Assembly (NCBI GenBank): GCA_010909725.1
Contig: JAACMV010000002.1
Coordinates: 682,001-746,000 of the forward strand
Direction of reading: 5' to 3'
DNA: 64,000 nucleotides
Source of the DNA: Picochlorum sp. 'celeri'
Taxonomy: Eukaryota; Chlorophyta; Trebouxiophyceae
The notes below the pieces were generated by a model. The model ran no database searches, was not told where the DNA came from, and was given only the letters and a program-made list of their open reading frames with translations. A program made the translations under genes and the position numbers. Below, in pieces: positions 25,466-37,404 of the stretch (position 1 is its first letter; every line of letters begins with the position of its first letter).

Positions 25466-27550
25466 ATGATGGTCGTTGACCCTACCTGCTCGAGTAGGGT
25501 TGTTGTCGTTCAGGATTTATATGGCCGATATCTGGGCTATTCTGAGGACAAGGGTGTCCATTTTGCTTCAAAATCTCATAAACTTATTCTCAAATGGACT
25601 GAGGCTGGTGTGGTGCTTGCATTGAGAGAAAACCCCGAACTGGTGTTGATACAGGACAAGGGCTCTGTTCTCGTGGAGAGGAACCCTTTTGATCTAACCA
25701 AAGCCAGTATAGTTCTCTACTGCAATCTCCAGCGATGTACGATGATTCAATGATCTTCTCTGATTGAGGCATCTGTTTTCGTGATGATACAATTGTTGTT
25801 TGCAGCTTATGCAATTCAATTCTCCTCTGCAAAGAGTTTCATAGTAAACTCCCATGGCAAATGTATTGCCTCTGATGAACCATTGAGCACCCGCAAAACT
25901 TCCAAGCTTTTCAAATTGGAAGTTTTGCTAGACTCTTTTCCCATGAAATGGCCTACACGTATCAATTTACAGGGTACAAGTAGCAAATTGTACCTTGAGA
26001 ATTCAAATGGCCAGGTGATGCTCGGAGCAGCTGCCAAATGCTGCACTGAGGAATTCATACTGGAAATTCCATCAGTCCATGCTTCCTCCGATTCTCAATG
26101 GAAAGGTTGTATTTGGTATGGAGATGGAGAGCACGTGGTGAGTGCTAATCAGGCGTATTCATCTTTGTCTCTGACACGCCAGCATACTTGCTTTGGAAGA
26201 GAGGAGTTCATCTACAATTACGAGGGAAAAAATGTCCTCAGTTTCTGTTTAGTAGAACAAAATAACAGAATAAAAATAAATCTAGAGAATGAGAAGAAAT
26301 TCCAGATGGAAATTTGCTCAAAGCCTTGTGCCATTGTCTCTGTCTATGGAGATGTTCTCTATCCCTTTGTGTTTGATGACCAAGTGGCCAGCAATCGCGT
26401 CGAAACGGTGCATATTTCGGTACAAAACACACGAAAATTGAACTCTGTATGCTCTTCCTGGATATTTAGGCATCACGGTGATTGTATATATTCAATCGAA
26501 TGCTCAGAAACCAGACAGAATCTAATTCTGTCTCCGTTTGGATGTTTGGCATTTTCAGTAAACCAGGATGACAGATATCCTGATCAAGTCGCATTGTTTG
26601 AAGTGGAAATGGTTTCTACACGTCTTCCAGGTGCTCTTACGATTGGTGGTGGGAATGCGTACGTGACTGGCTTCCGTATTTCGTGTGTCCAGAAGTACAA
26701 TGGGCGTAAAATGACACTGAATGCCCTTCCCGATGGATCCATCCGGTTGCTGGAGTCTAGTAAGATACCTTGTCCAGACGAAATATTTACCATAGCAGAC
26801 TCCAGAACTGCAAAAACTAGTGTATATCTAAAAGGGACCATTTTTGACCCTCATAAGGATGTGATGAGGAAAACCAAGAGCCACATGGTGCTGGGGTCAC
26901 AAATAAACAATCCAACTGTCAGACCATCTCAATCCTGTGACAATATCGCCGCAAAATTCAGCGAGATGAAATATGTCGAAGAAAAAAAGTGGGGACTTAT
27001 AAGCGCAGCTAGTGCAGAGATGTATCTGGAGTCATTTATCGCAGATTTCATCTCAAAACATTATGACCTGCAATCTCCTGCTGATATTCAGGTGATCCTG
27101 AATGATCTCTTGCCATCACAGTACATCCACTGCTCCGAGTTCACAGTATTGCGTGATATCCTCTCGAAACAGTGCGCCATGAATTCTCCAAACCGCATGT
27201 CTTCAAAAGTTTCTTGCGCAGATATGGTTATGACTGCCATGGTTGATGATAGCGAAGAAGGCATCATGCACATGGCGTCAACTCTCGATGATGAAGAAAA
27301 ACGTGAAGCTTTCTTTTGCACAGCATGCAAAGGTAAAACTGGGTTGCTCAAGCCACTGCATCCTGAAATCAACCCGCAGCACCATTTGTATCTCAAAACT
27401 ATGCTGAGGCTGCAGTTTGGGGGCACACGGACTCGAAGAGGACTTCCTACAGCACATCAATCAAACAGGCCAGGCAGCGCACTCGTGCAAAAGTGCATTT
27501 TCCTCGGAGCGTGTGCATTTATGGCATACAAGAAAGTTACTTCGACATAA
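25466..27550 (+). CDS. Unknown protein with fascin-like beta-trefoil-type repeats
   Basis: Two exons (25466-25736, 25806-27550) give about 670 residues. The first two thirds consist of loosely repeated 40-50-residue units in which a Gly-containing strand pair ends in an F/L-x-[LV]-E-like strand. Examples are VNSHGKCIASDEPLSTR...FKLEV, GTSSKLYLENSNGQVML...FILEI, GKNVLSFCLVEQNNRIK...FQMEI and GNAYVTGFRISCVQ...EIFTI. This rhythm resembles fascin/actin-crosslinking beta-trefoils. The last third is different, helical and Met/Asp-rich (DDSEEGIMHMASTLDDEEKR), ending in a short hydrophobic patch CIFLGACAFMAY followed by KK. I do not know the family; the fold call is pattern-based. Confidence 0.55.
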
Positions 27551-27845
27551 ACTGTATACTAGAATATACTTGACGCATCATATGTGACCAGTGGGTTGCA
27601 CATCCAAAACTGGAATAGGAGACTTCCGGATGCATGCATCGCTGCATGGGAAGACCCCGAGAGAGCGCCTTGGACGAACCTGATTTCCAAACCCTAGACA
27701 AGAGAAGGACAGAAAGGGCTACAAGTACATTATTTGAACAAATTAAATATATGAAAACAAATTAAAAGGATCTGTAAGATTTGAAAGGATTCTACTTGAT
27801 ACGAGAAACGAATACACGTAGCGCCGTCGATACCCTCGATCACAG
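27551..27845. promoter_or_regulatory. Glutamate synthase upstream region
   Basis: 295 bp between two genes on the same strand. It must hold the end of the beta-trefoil-like gene and the glutamate synthase promoter. I see no strong motif beyond AT-rich tracts. Confidence 0.3.
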
Positions 27846-30800
27846 ATGCTCGAAACAAGTTTAACGAGCATGCTCGGACCCGTACGAGCTCCTTGTCGAC
27901 TGCAAAGTAGACAAAATTGTAAAAATATTGGACGGAAGTTAGGGTTTGTTCGATTTAATGGTCTGAAGGGAGTTCGTGTGACCAGATCCGCATGGAGTTC
28001 CGGAAAGCCCTCGACTCTTTGGGGCAGGAAGGGTCGCTCTATGGCAACAGTACGTGTTCTAATTTAATAAATTGTATAAAATTTACTCTCGAAGTTTTGA
28101 GACATGTATTCCAACCTCGTTCAGGTGTACGCAAAACACAGTGAGGTGCCAGAGTCACAAGGGCTTTTCAATCCCTCGAACGACAAGGATGCTTGTGGGG
28201 TTGGGTTTGTCGCGGAACTGTCAAAAGTACCAACTCGAAAGACTGTGACAGATTCTTTGGAGATGCTCGTGAGAATGCGGCATCGAGGTGCCTGTGGATG
28301 TGAACCCAACACTGGGGACGGTGCCGGTATCCTTGTGGCGATTCCACATGACTTCCTGGTGCATGAAATCGAACAATCCAGTGCATTTGTGCTACCTAAA
28401 AGAGGAGAGTATGGGGTCGGTATGGTCTTTCTTCCGACGGATCCCGAGCAGTATGACAGCGCAAAGTCTGCATTAAGACGGGTTGTTGAATCTAGAGGTC
28501 ACACGATGCTTGGGTGGAGAACAGTGCCAACGGATAGCACCGGCCTTGGAGAAGGTGCTCTCAGGACCCAACCAATCATTGAACAATTCTTCATCACTGA
28601 GAGTGACAAGCCAAATGGCAAAACTATTGAGCAGCAGATGTTTGTACTCAGGAAATTGATTGAACAGGGGTGGAGGGTTGCAGGTTTGACTGATGATGAT
28701 GCATACATGTGTTCTTTGTCTTCTGAGACAGTGGTGTATAAAGGTCAACTTACTCCGGAACAGGTTGAAGGCTTTTTCTTGGATCTTCAGAGCCCAATGT
28801 TTACATCCTATGTGGCATTGGTGCACTCTAGATTTTCCACAAATACATTCCCAGCTTGGCACAGGGCCCAGCCAATGAGAATGCTTGGACACAATGGTGA
28901 AATCAATACACTTCGGGGAAATGTGAATTGGATGAAGGCAAGACAAGGAGTGATGAGGTGTAACTCTTTGTCTGTAACTGAGAGAACTTTGCAAAAGCTG
29001 CTGCCAATCATACCTAAAGAGCAGTCAGATTCTGGTTCATTTGACTCTGTCTTGGAATTGCTTGTTCGCAGTGGTAGAGACTTGCCGGAAGCTATGATGA
29101 TGTGTATTCCAGAAGCATGGCAAAATGATCAGCTAATGTCCCAGGAAAAAAGAGACTTTTACAAGTTCCATTCTTGTATAATGGAGCCATGGGATGGGCC
29201 AGCACTGGTGGCTTTCACAGATGGCCATTTCATTGGAGCAACCCTTGACAGGAATGGACTCAGGCCTGGTCGATATTATATCACAAAAGACAAGAGGGTT
29301 GTGATGGCATCTGAGGTAGGAGTTGTCGATATTCTGCCTGAAAATATTGAGAAGAAGGGAAGGCTCATGCCAGGCAATATTTTCCTGGTAGACTTCGATT
29401 CTCATGCTGTGATCGATGATAAAGAATTGAAATACAAGTATGCAACTTCAAGGCCTTATGGAGAGTGGGTTGAGAAGGAAACTGTTCGTTTGTATGATGT
29501 TGTCAAGAGTGTTCCTCATCCTATCAAACCTCCAGAGATTCAAGGTGCAAATGTCCAAGGGAATGGAAGTGGACCTCCAAAAGGGATCCAAAAGCTTCTC
29601 TCACCTTTAAAGGCTTTCGGATATACGACTGAGACGATTGATAAAATCCTGCTGCCAATGTCGTCTACAGCAGCAGATCCCCTGGGATCAATGGGAAACG
29701 ATTCCCCCTTGGCAGTAATGAGTGACAGACCCAAACTGCTGTATGAATATTTCAAACAACTGTTCGCTCAGGTCACAAATCCTGCTATAGACCCTCTGAG
29801 AGAGAAATTTGTTACTTCTATGAGAAGTATGATCGGTCCAGAAGGGGATATTACAGAAACTCAGGAGGATCAAGCTCATCGTTTGGATTTGCCGCATCCA
29901 TTCCTGAAGCCAGAGGAAATGGAGGCTATCAAGAGGATGCAATTCCGAGGCTGGGCATCAAAGACAATAGATATCACTTGGCCTATCAGTGAGGGGCCGA
30001 AAGGCATCACTGCTGCCCTGGATAGAGTGTGTGCAGAGGCAGCTTTGGCTATTGAGGATGGATTTGATTTTATTGTTCTCTCTGACAGGGAAGCCAACCA
30101 TTCAAGAGCGTCCATGAGTGCATTGATGGCAGTTGGAAGAGTTCATCATCACCTTGTACAGCTGCAAAAACGATCTAGAGTCGGCCTGTTGGTTGAAACA
30201 GGAGATGCAAGAGAAGTCCACCATTTCTGCTTGTTACTTGGCTTTGGTGTGGATGCCATTTGTCCATATCTTGCAATGGAAACAGTTGTTGGACTGCAGC
30301 AGGATGGCTTGATTCAGCAGTCATCATCAAGGGATGAGATAATTGATAGATACATTAAAGCAGCCAGAGATGGTGTTGTCAAGGTGATGGCAAAGATGGG
30401 AATTTCAACAGTTGCATCCTACCGTGGTTCCCAAATATTCGAAGCCGTGGGTCTTGGGGATGAAGTTATCAATAGTTGCTTCAAAGGAACTTCATCGAGG
30501 ATTGGTGGGCTAGGATTTATGGAATTGGCAAATGATCTTCTCGATCTCCACAAGGTAGCTTATGGTAGTCACTATGAGAGCAACGTCTTGCCCAATCCTG
30601 GATCTTATCATTTCAGGTCGACATCTGAGAACGAAGCACACCTGAATTCTCCCTTGGCAATCGCAAAACTTCAGGAAGCTTCTCGAGAGGGCAGTATTGC
30701 CGCTTACAAGGAGTATTCGAGATTGACCCAAGAACTGAATCGCAAGGTGAACATTCGAGGCATGCTGAAGTTCAAACCATCTCCCACAGGGCCAATTCCA

Positions 30801-33800
30801 ATTAGCGAGGTCGAGCCTGCTTCGGAAATTTGCAAAAGATTTGTGACGGGAGCAATGTCTTATGGGTCCATTTCTCTCGAAGCTCACACAACCTTGGCGA
30901 TCGCAATGAATTCCATCGGAGGAAAATCAAACACTGGAGAGGGAGGAGAAAATCCTCGACGGCTTGTGCCTAATGAGGATGGATCAAGGAACCCTATGAG
31001 ATCCTCCATTAAACAAGTGGCCTCTGGGCGTTTCGGTGTTACAGCAAATTATTTGACCAATTCTGACGAGATCCAAATCAAGATATCTCAAGGTGCAAAA
31101 CCTGGAGAGGGTGGTGAACTTCCTGGGACAAAGGTCAAAGGTGATATAGGTAAGTAGAATCTTTGTTGTTTGAACGTTGATGCTGATTTACACCCGTAAC
31201 AAATTTTGATCTGATATTTGTCTGCAGCAAAAACACGAAAGTCTACACCTGGAGTGGGACTCATTTCTCCCCCACCTCATCATGATATTTACTCCATCGA
31301 AGATCTTGCACAACTCATCTATGATTTGAAGAGCTCCAATCCCGATGCTCGTATATCAGTCAAACTTGTGAGTGAGAATGGTGTAGGTGTCGTCGCATCT
31401 GGTGTTGTGAAAGGCCATGCAGACCATGTCTTGATCTCTGGCCATGACGGAGGAACTGGGGCTGCCAAATGGACATCAATCAAGAATGCTGGACTCCCTT
31501 GGGAGCTTGGGCTCGCAGAAACACATCAGACTCTCGTAGCTAATGATCTCAGGAGTCGTACTGTTTTGCAGGCAGACGGTCAGATGAAGACAGGAAGAGA
31601 TATTGCAGTAGCTGCCTTGCTTGGTGCTGAGGAGTTTGGATTTGCGACTGCTCCTTTGATAACCATGGGGTGTATCATGATGAGAAAGTGCCACACAAAC
31701 ACTTGCCCAGTAGGTGTTGCTACTCAAGATCCTGTGCTGCGCGCCAAATTTGCAGGCGAGCCGGAATATGTCATCAACTACTTGTTCATGGTTGCGGAAG
31801 AAATGAGAGAATATATGGCAGAGATGGGATTCAGAACTGTGACAGAAATGGTCGGTAGGGCTGATATGCTTGAGGTCGATGAGGAAGTCATTCAGGAGAA
31901 TCCAAAGTTATCAGGTGTCGATCTCTCAAAGATGTTGATTCCTGCCGCAACAATTCGTCCAGAGGCAAAACAAACATGTCACATAAAGCAGGACCACGGA
32001 TTGGATACTGGATTGGACCCAGAACTGATTTCTTTATGCAAAGCTGCGCTTCCAGATGATGGAAGCCCAGCAGAGAGTGTCAAAGTCGAGACCAAAGTAT
32101 CTAATGTGAACCGGGCTGTCGGCACAACTTTGTCACACGAAGTGACAAAGAGATTTGGGGAAGAAGGCCTTCCATCGGATACGATTCACATCAAGCTGGA
32201 GGGGCATGCTGGACAATCCCTGGGTGCCTGGCTGTGCCATGGAATCACTATTGAGCTTGAAGGGGATGCAAATGATTATGTCGGAAAAGGCCTTTCAGGT
32301 GGTCTCATTGCAGTGTATCCTTCAAAGAAGTCATCATTCGCCCCCGAGGAGAACATAATTGCTGGAAATGTCTGTTTGTATGGTGCTACAGCAGGTGAAG
32401 CTTACCTCAGTGGGGTAGCAGCAGAGAGATTCTGTGTACGTAATTCTGGAGCTCAAGCTGTTGTTGAAGGCGTGGGTGACCATGGATGTGAGTACATGAC
32501 AGGGGGAACCGCAGTCATTTTGGGCAAGATAGGGAAAAACTTTGGAGCTGGAATGAGTGGAGGGCTTGCATTTGTCTACGACCCATCTGACACCATGCAT
32601 TCGCTATGCAATGTAGACATTGCACAAGATCTCTATCCAATTGTTGAACAAGAAGATATAGACACATTGCACGGTTTGATCAGCAACCATCTGAAATTCA
32701 CAGGATCACCCATTGCCCAGAGAATCCTGGAAAATTGGAAAGAGACTCTTCCAGCTTTCAAGAAAGTGTACCCAAGAGATTACAAAAATGCCTTGGAGGA
32801 ACAAAAGAGGATTGAGAGTGCACAAAAAGAAGAGAAACAGCTCATGTCCCAAATGGTACCAGGAGAAGATGCCTTTGACACTCTCAGAAAAATGGCCAAA
32901 AGTATTGTCGACGATGGTGCCAAACTTAGCACCTCTCCAAGAAGAATTGTCTCACCGCCCACACCGAAGTTGTCAGCTGATCTGAAGGAGGAGTACGACC
33001 GTCTTCTCAAAGATGCATCAAGTGGCCTTCCTGTAGCAGGGAGGGAGCCAGTTTGGGATACAGAGAGACCCAGAATTGTACAAAATGGCGAGACACAAAA
33101 GCAGGGAGGATTTATGAGATATGAGCGTGAGCCTTTACCTTATCGTCCGGTGGATGAGAGGTTGAAGGATTATCACGAGGTACTTGCTCCATCGGCAAAT
33201 GGAACAAACTCAGATCTCTTGAAAACACAGAGTGCCAGGTGTATGGACTGTGGTACCCCGTATTGCCTCAATAAGGAAACTGGATGTCCACTTGGAAACC
33301 TGATTCCAGAGTGGAATACACTGGTCTGGCAAGGAAGGTGGAAAGAGGCAGCGGACAGGTTGCTTGCTACAAATAACTTCCCTGAATTTACAGGCAGGGT
33401 CTGCCCGGCTCCTTGTGAAGGCTCTTGTGTCCTCGGAATTAACCAGAATCCAGTCACCATTAAAACCATGGAAGTCTCGATCATTGATAAAGCATTTGAG
33501 GAAGGCTGGATAGTTCCACGACCCCCAAAGACAAGAACTGGAAGACGAGTAGCTATCATTGGCAGTGGTCCTTCAGGAATGGCAGCAGCTGACCAGTTGA
33601 ACAAGATGGGTCATGCTGTGACAGTGTTCGAAAGAGCGGATCGTATTGGGGGATTGATGATGTATGGTGTACCAAATATGAAAACTGGCAAGAAGGAGAT
33701 TGTTCAGAGGAGGGTTGACTTGATGGCCGACGAGGGCGTCAAATTTGTTACAAATGCATCCGTGGGCAAAAATGTGGATGTGAAACTTCTGAAAGCTGAA

Positions 33801-34672
33801 TCTGACGCAGTCATTCTTGCTGCTGGTGCTACCAAGCCAAGGGACTTGCCCATCGAAGGAAGGGAGTACAGTGGCATTCACTTTGCGATGGAATTTCTGA
33901 CTGCCAACACGAAAAGCCTGCTTGACTCGAACCATGCAGATGGCAAGTACATTTCAGCCAAAGGCAAACGTGTTGTAGTCATTGGTGGTGGTGACACAGG
34001 AACAGATTGCATTGGTACAGCTGTGAGACATGGGGCAACCGAAGTAATCAATCTTGAGCTCTAAGCAAACCTTCAGACACGAGATCTGAGAGTAACCCTT
34101 GGCCATACTTCCCACGAGTATTCAAGGTTGACTATGGCCATGCAGAGGCATCCCATGCCTTTGGTAAGGATCCAAGGGAATATGACGTTCTCACAAAACG
34201 ATTCATTGGAGACGAAAATGGAAATCTGAAGGGTATTGAGATCGTTGATGTTGTCTGGACGCCACCTCAGAATGGAGGAAGGCCTACATTTGAAGAAGTG
34301 GAGGGAAGCAGCAGGATCATTGAAGCAGACCTGATATTGCTAGCTATGGGATTCTTGGGACCAGAAGAAACCCTCGCAGAGGCTCTGGGCATTGAGTGTG
34401 ATGAGAGATCAAACTTCAAAGCCCAGTATGGTAACTTTGCCACGTCAATAGATGGAGTATTTGCTGCAGGAGATTGCCGCAGGGGCCAGTCCCTCGTTGT
34501 TTGGGCTATCGCGGAGGGCCGTGAGGCAGCTGATTCTTGTCACAAGTATCTGATGGCTAAGGATGCATCCTTCCCGGATGGTACAGATGAATTCACAGGA
34601 GGGGTGATTGATCTGGACACATTTGAGAGCACAGGAGGACTGTTGGGAGCCTCTGGTGCAGTAGCAGCATAA
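27846..34672 (+). CDS. GLT1: NADH-type glutamate synthase (GOGAT), with one frameshift in this sequence
   Basis: Exons 27846-28049, 28125-31149 and 31228-34672, about 2,220 residues: GltB-like and GltD-like parts fused, as in plant and fungal NADH-GOGAT. It makes two glutamates from glutamine and 2-oxoglutarate and refixes photorespiratory ammonia. A plastid-type transit peptide ([20 protein letters not shown]) precedes the amidotransferase Cys in [14 protein letters not shown] (near residue 92). The FMN/3Fe-4S centre has [20 protein letters not shown], and the small-subunit part has [28 protein letters not shown] and [15 protein letters not shown]. The frame breaks at about 34062 (NLEL then stop) and resumes one base off with [15 protein letters not shown], so one base appears to be missing. 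The GltD end ([34 protein letters not shown]) is intact. Confidence 0.93.
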
Positions 34673-34691
34673 ATTGTAATTACATGTACAT
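34673..34691. terminator. Palindromic poly(A) signal shared by GOGAT and HPR
   Basis: Only 19 bp separate the two convergent stop codons. TGTAATTACA (34675-34684) is a perfect palindrome giving TGTAA on both strands. Its use as a signal for both transcripts is inferred from the recurring TGTAA after other stops. Confidence 0.5.
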
Positions 34692-36096
34692 TTAAGACAT
34701 TTTCAAATTCAATTCCTTTGCATTGACAATAGATGGGGCTGCCTTTGGAATAGATTCAAATGGTCCGTCAACAAAGCCCAATACATCTGGCTTGTTCCAC
34801 ACTGGATAATCCTGCAAAATTGCAGCAACATTGCTTGCTGCCAGTGTTGCCATGCCAGACCTTGTCCATTGCGTCGCAGACGCAATATGAGGGACAATGA
34901 CAGCATTCTCACACTCTTTGAGCCCTGGCTTCATCAATGGCTCGTCTTCGAAAACATCCAAACCGACTCTGAACTCTGGATTTTTCTTCAAGTGAGCAAC
35001 CAAGGCAACCTCATCAATGACAGGTCCACGTGCTGCATTTACAAGCACTGCATTGGACTTCATCATATTCAATTTCTCTTCATTGATCAAATGTTTGGTG
35101 TTTTCATCCAGGTTACAGTGCAGACTGACGACATCCGACACCTTCAACACCTCCTCCACAGTACCACAACGAGTCACTGTGATCTCATCCCCACCTTTGC
35201 TCTGCACCAACTTGGAGTAATCTTTGACATACTCCTCCAAAAATTTGTTCTCATACGGATCATAATACACAAGATTCATCTTATGCCCTTCCACCATCAT
35301 TCTGGCATACGCAGTACCAATCCTTCCTGCACCAATGATGCCCACAGTTTTACCCTGTAAAAGGTTTCCGACAAAAAGAGTTGGAAGCCATCCCTTGTAC
35401 TTTTCAGCCCGCATAAAGCTATCTCCCTCTACAACTCTTCTCGCAGCAGCAAATGTCAACGCTGCTGCAAGCTCAGCAGTCGTCTCCGTCAACACCCCTG
35501 GAGTATTACCAACTGGAATACCGCGAGCAGTTGCCTCTGGAACAACAACATTGTTATACCCTACTGCATAATTACTGAAAGCCCTTCCACCCGCTTTCTT
35601 CAATGCTTCAAACAATTCACTTCCCCAGTCTTCCGTAAGCTGCCCAATCACTCCATCACAAGAGTTCCCAATCAATTTCACAATAGTGGCATTATCCAGA
35701 ATTGTCTCTGGAGACTGAGAGATTTCAACTCTGCACCCAGCAGAGGCCAAAATCTGCTTCCATCGATCCCCAGGAAGATTTTTTGTCACAATCACTCTTT
35801 TGGCCCCTTCTGGATTCACAACCTGTGATCAAACGGTACAATGTCAGAACAGATTCCCAGAAAGCCCCAGTAGTAGACTCCTACAACGATCCCGCCAACA
35901 CCCCACCAAACCCGCATCGATTCCCACAATGCTACCCATAAATATATAGATCAGCATTTCATATAAAAAATCATACCTCCACCGGGATCCCATTGACCGT
36001 TTCTGTAGCCATTGATCGCACCGACTGGACACTCAACCCAAGGTTTTGTCTCGTAGATGCTGCTGTACGATACAATGCACGTGCGATTCTGTTCAT
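34692..36096 (-). CDS. HPR1: Hydroxypyruvate reductase (HPR), mitochondrial-type
   Basis: Exons 36096-35977 and 35822-34692. Reduces hydroxypyruvate to glycerate with NADH in photorespiration. The D-2-hydroxyacid dehydrogenase core is complete: FSNYAVGYNNVVVPEATARG, TPGVLTETTAELAAALTFAA, the nucleotide loop VGIIGAGRIGTAYARMMVEG, LVNAARGPVIDEVALVAHLK, GLDVFEDEPLMKPGLK and the catalytic VPHIASATQWTR. The first exon gives MNRIARALYRTAASTRQNLG, a clear mitochondrial presequence; an upstream in-frame Met at 36162 is less likely. The C-terminus LNLKMS lacks the SKL found in land-plant peroxisomal HPR1. Mitochondrial HPR fits the chlorophyte form of the pathway. Confidence 0.92.
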
Positions 36097-36293
36097 GATG
36101 AATACAACACGAATAATGTTTTTTAAAAACAGTGTCGATATCCCCATCGCTGATGTGGACATTTAAGCAGCGGTCCCTTCCGAGCGAATTCTCTATTCTA
36201 TTTATGTAAGGAACTTTTTTACGCTTGGTGGTTGGACAATGTGTTTTACTTTGGCGACACTTCGGATATGTATTCTGTTTGAATATTGTTGTG

Positions 36294-37323
36294 ATGGAGA
36301 GTGTTTTTGAATCGTTTGGACTGAGTTTTGTAATCTCAAATCCACGCGAGCAGGACAATCCAATTGTGTATGCCTCAGAGAACTTTACAAGACAACAGGA
36401 TACTCTCCAAAAGAAGTCATTAACCGAAATTGTCGGTTTTTACAAGGTAAAGATACATCCCGACAGAGTGTGTGCGAGATTCGGGATGCCATTCGGGAGG
36501 AGCGAGCTACGTCGACGTGTCTTTTGAATTATAGAAAGAATGGTACCCCATTCTGGAATGCTTTTCATCTAGAACCTGTGAAAGATGTTCATGGGATGAC
36601 GGAATTTTACATCGGGGTCCAGGTCGATGTCACGGAGATGTTCAAGAGTGCTTTGGGAGAGGCTGCTGTGTCTGAATGTTCAAAGGATGTGTGTAGTAAG
36701 GCACAGCAGTTGGCGGATGAGGTGAAAAAGTATGCCGACAAGCTTCATGAGAATGCGCGTGTTAGTGTAGCTGTTGCTGACTCTATACCGAGTCCTCTTC
36801 TGTCAGGTTTGTCAACAATCAATCATGCATTTTGTTTGACGGATCCCAGCATCCCGGGTAATCCAATGGTATATTGTTCACCTGGGTTTTTACATATGAC
36901 GCGGTATTCGAGTTCGGAGTTGATTGGAAAGCCGTGCTCAATGCTGCAAGGGGAATTGACAGATCAGAAAGAGGTGGAGAAAATCCGGGATGCTATTCAT
37001 CATGAGCCGCCTCGGCCAGTATCGGCTTGTTTGGTGAATTATAGAAAGGATGGAGAGGTATTTATGAATTCTGTTCATATTGCACCGGTGAATTGCTCAT
37101 CAGGAAAGGTGAAGTACTTCTGTGGAGTTCAAGTGAGGTTCCAATGAATGTAGATGAGGGTTGTAAGACGAGCAATCCATTGGTATTATTGAAGCAGAAG
37201 GGAGTTATAGGAGCTGTGCGAGTGGCGGCTCGGGGACTTGCCGATTCGGGGCTTGTGAGAAAGCCAGATCATCAAGTGCCATGCAAGAGTGTTCTGAATC
37301 CTGATAAATTAACGGAGAAATGA
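36294..37323 (+). CDS. Two-LOV-domain blue-light receptor (PAS/LOV type), frameshifted in this sequence
   Basis: The protein begins MESVFESFGLSFVISNPREQ. LOV1 reads DNPIVYASENFT, then (after a one-base shift near 36388) TTGYSPKEVINRNCRFLQGK with the flavin-binding Cys, and LLNYRKNGTPFWNAFHLEPV...GVQVDVT. A linker precedes LOV2: GNPMVYCSPGFLHMTRYSSS, then LIGKPCSMLQG (Cys kept) and LVNYRKDGEVFMNSVHIAPV. After LOV2 the frame changes again near 37133, either by a second missing base (GVQVEVPMNVDEG) or by a 65-nt intron 37133-37197. Both lead to the tail KGVIGAVRVAARGLADSGLV seen in PAS/LOV proteins. There is no kinase or output domain. It lies between HPR and glycolate dehydrogenase. Confidence 0.85.
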
Positions 37324-37404
37324 TGCGTTCGTGTAAAATAGATGTAGATGATTAAACGAATAGAAATGAAAATTTAGCATAGAAAAAAAAAGGATTCCTT
37401 GTCT

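Noticed and set aside
34692..36096. Plain formate or phosphoglycerate dehydrogenase
   Set aside because: The N-terminal part FSNYAVGYNNVVVPEATARG and overall length match plant-type HPR.
34050..37150. GOGAT and LOV genes as pseudogenes
   Set aside because: Apart from single-base shifts both are fully conserved to their ends, without other damage; assembly indels explain this better.
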